From Arthrobacter sp. (GTDB taxonomy: Bacteria > Actinomycetota > Actinomycetes > Actinomycetales > Micrococcaceae), in contig JAGLBH010000058.1 of assembly GCA_018260285.1 (NCBI GenBank), positions 1 through 9,277 on the forward strand: 9,277 bases of DNA, written 5' to 3'. Below, in pieces: positions 9,117 to 9,277 of this stretch. The translations under genes and the position numbers were made by a program. Every line of letters begins with the position of its first letter. Within the stretch, counting starts at the first letter, position 1. The notes below the pieces were generated by a model. The model made no database searches. It was not told the DNA's origin and was given only the letters and a program-made list of their open reading frames with translations.

Positions 9117-9277
9117 ATGCCCACACCAGCACCCACCCACCTGCGCAACGCCTTCTTCCTGCTGCTCTTCCAAGGCCTTTCCCAAAGCGCGGCCTCCCGC
9201 GAGCTGGGCATCAGCCCTAGCGCCGGGATCTACTGGGCCAGTACCTTCAAGAACATGAACCTCATGGCCCCCGGGCA
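9117..9277 (+). CDS. Probable IS30-family transposase, N-terminal part (runs off window)
   Basis: The first 53 codons are visible and open to the window edge. Residues about 14-41 form a likely helix-turn-helix: LLLFQGLSQSAASRELGIS followed by PSAGIYWA. The 'GLSQ-AASRELGIS' pattern is typical of the DNA-binding N terminus of IS30-type and related transposases in actinobacteria, which use it to recognise the terminal repeat. The DDE catalytic domain would lie beyond the window, so function cannot be confirmed. The start is supported by GGAG at 9104-9107. A different helix-turn-helix protein is possible, but the terminal-repeat-like sequence just upstream favours a transposase. Confidence 0.65.
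   Translation, partial: MPTPAPTHLRNAFFLLLFQGLSQSAASRELGISPSAGIYWASTFKNMNLMAPG

Larger units (their letters stand above)
9050..9277 (+). mobile_element. Left end of a probable IS30-family insertion sequence (partial)
   Basis: A terminal-repeat-like sequence is followed closely by a transposase-like ORF reading inward. The segment GGTCGTTGCAACACTT (9060-9075) aligns with GGTCAACGCAACAGTT as I recall it from the terminal repeat of IS30, and that alignment puts the outer end at about 9047-9050, where the GGTGTCAGG stretch begins. The distance from this end to the transposase ATG is about 67 bp, similar to IS30. The right end and any target duplication lie outside the window, so the exact boundary and completeness are unknown. 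Confidence 0.6.

Overview
The window looks like core chromosome from a high-GC actinobacterium, with the start of an insertion sequence at its right edge. GC content is high throughout. The order sepF, yggT, divIVA (wag31), lspA, rluD, dnaE, hisD, nrdR resembles the cell-division cluster and the segment downstream of it in Micrococcales, perhaps Micrococcaceae. That family-level placement is an inference from gene order and protein style, not a measurement. All eight chromosomal genes are on the + strand and appear intact, except sepF, whose 5' end lies outside the window.

Positions 1-1725 hold the end of the division and polar-growth cluster: the FtsZ partner SepF, the small membrane protein YggT a few bases later, and the polar coiled-coil scaffold DivIVA/Wag31, which seems to have its own promoter (TTGCCC-17-TATATT) in the gap before it. 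A strong GC-rich hairpin closes divIVA. Positions 1809-3361 hold lspA (lipoprotein signal peptidase) and rluD (23S rRNA pseudouridine synthase), 25 bp apart and probably one transcript. Positions 3391-6936 hold the replicative polymerase gene dnaE. Positions 6997-8856 hold hisD (histidine biosynthesis) and nrdR (repressor of ribonucleotide reductase genes), 3 bp apart and probably co-transcribed.

Three transcription units (lspA, dnaE, hisD) begin with a -10-like hexamer only 6-7 nt before the start codon and have no usable Shine-Dalgarno sequence. This is the arrangement of leaderless mRNAs, which are common in actinobacteria, and it changes the preferred lspA start.

After nrdR there are 260 bp without a chromosomal gene. 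They contain an AT-rich 24-bp dyad, a strong rho-independent terminator, a small inverted repeat, and then what looks like the left end of an IS30-family element: a terminal-repeat-like sequence folded into a 50-nt hairpin, a Shine-Dalgarno, and the first 53 codons of a probable transposase that runs off the window. I found no new multi-gene system. The points worth a second look are the leaderless starts, the structured region between nrdR and the IS, and the long disordered linker of SepF.
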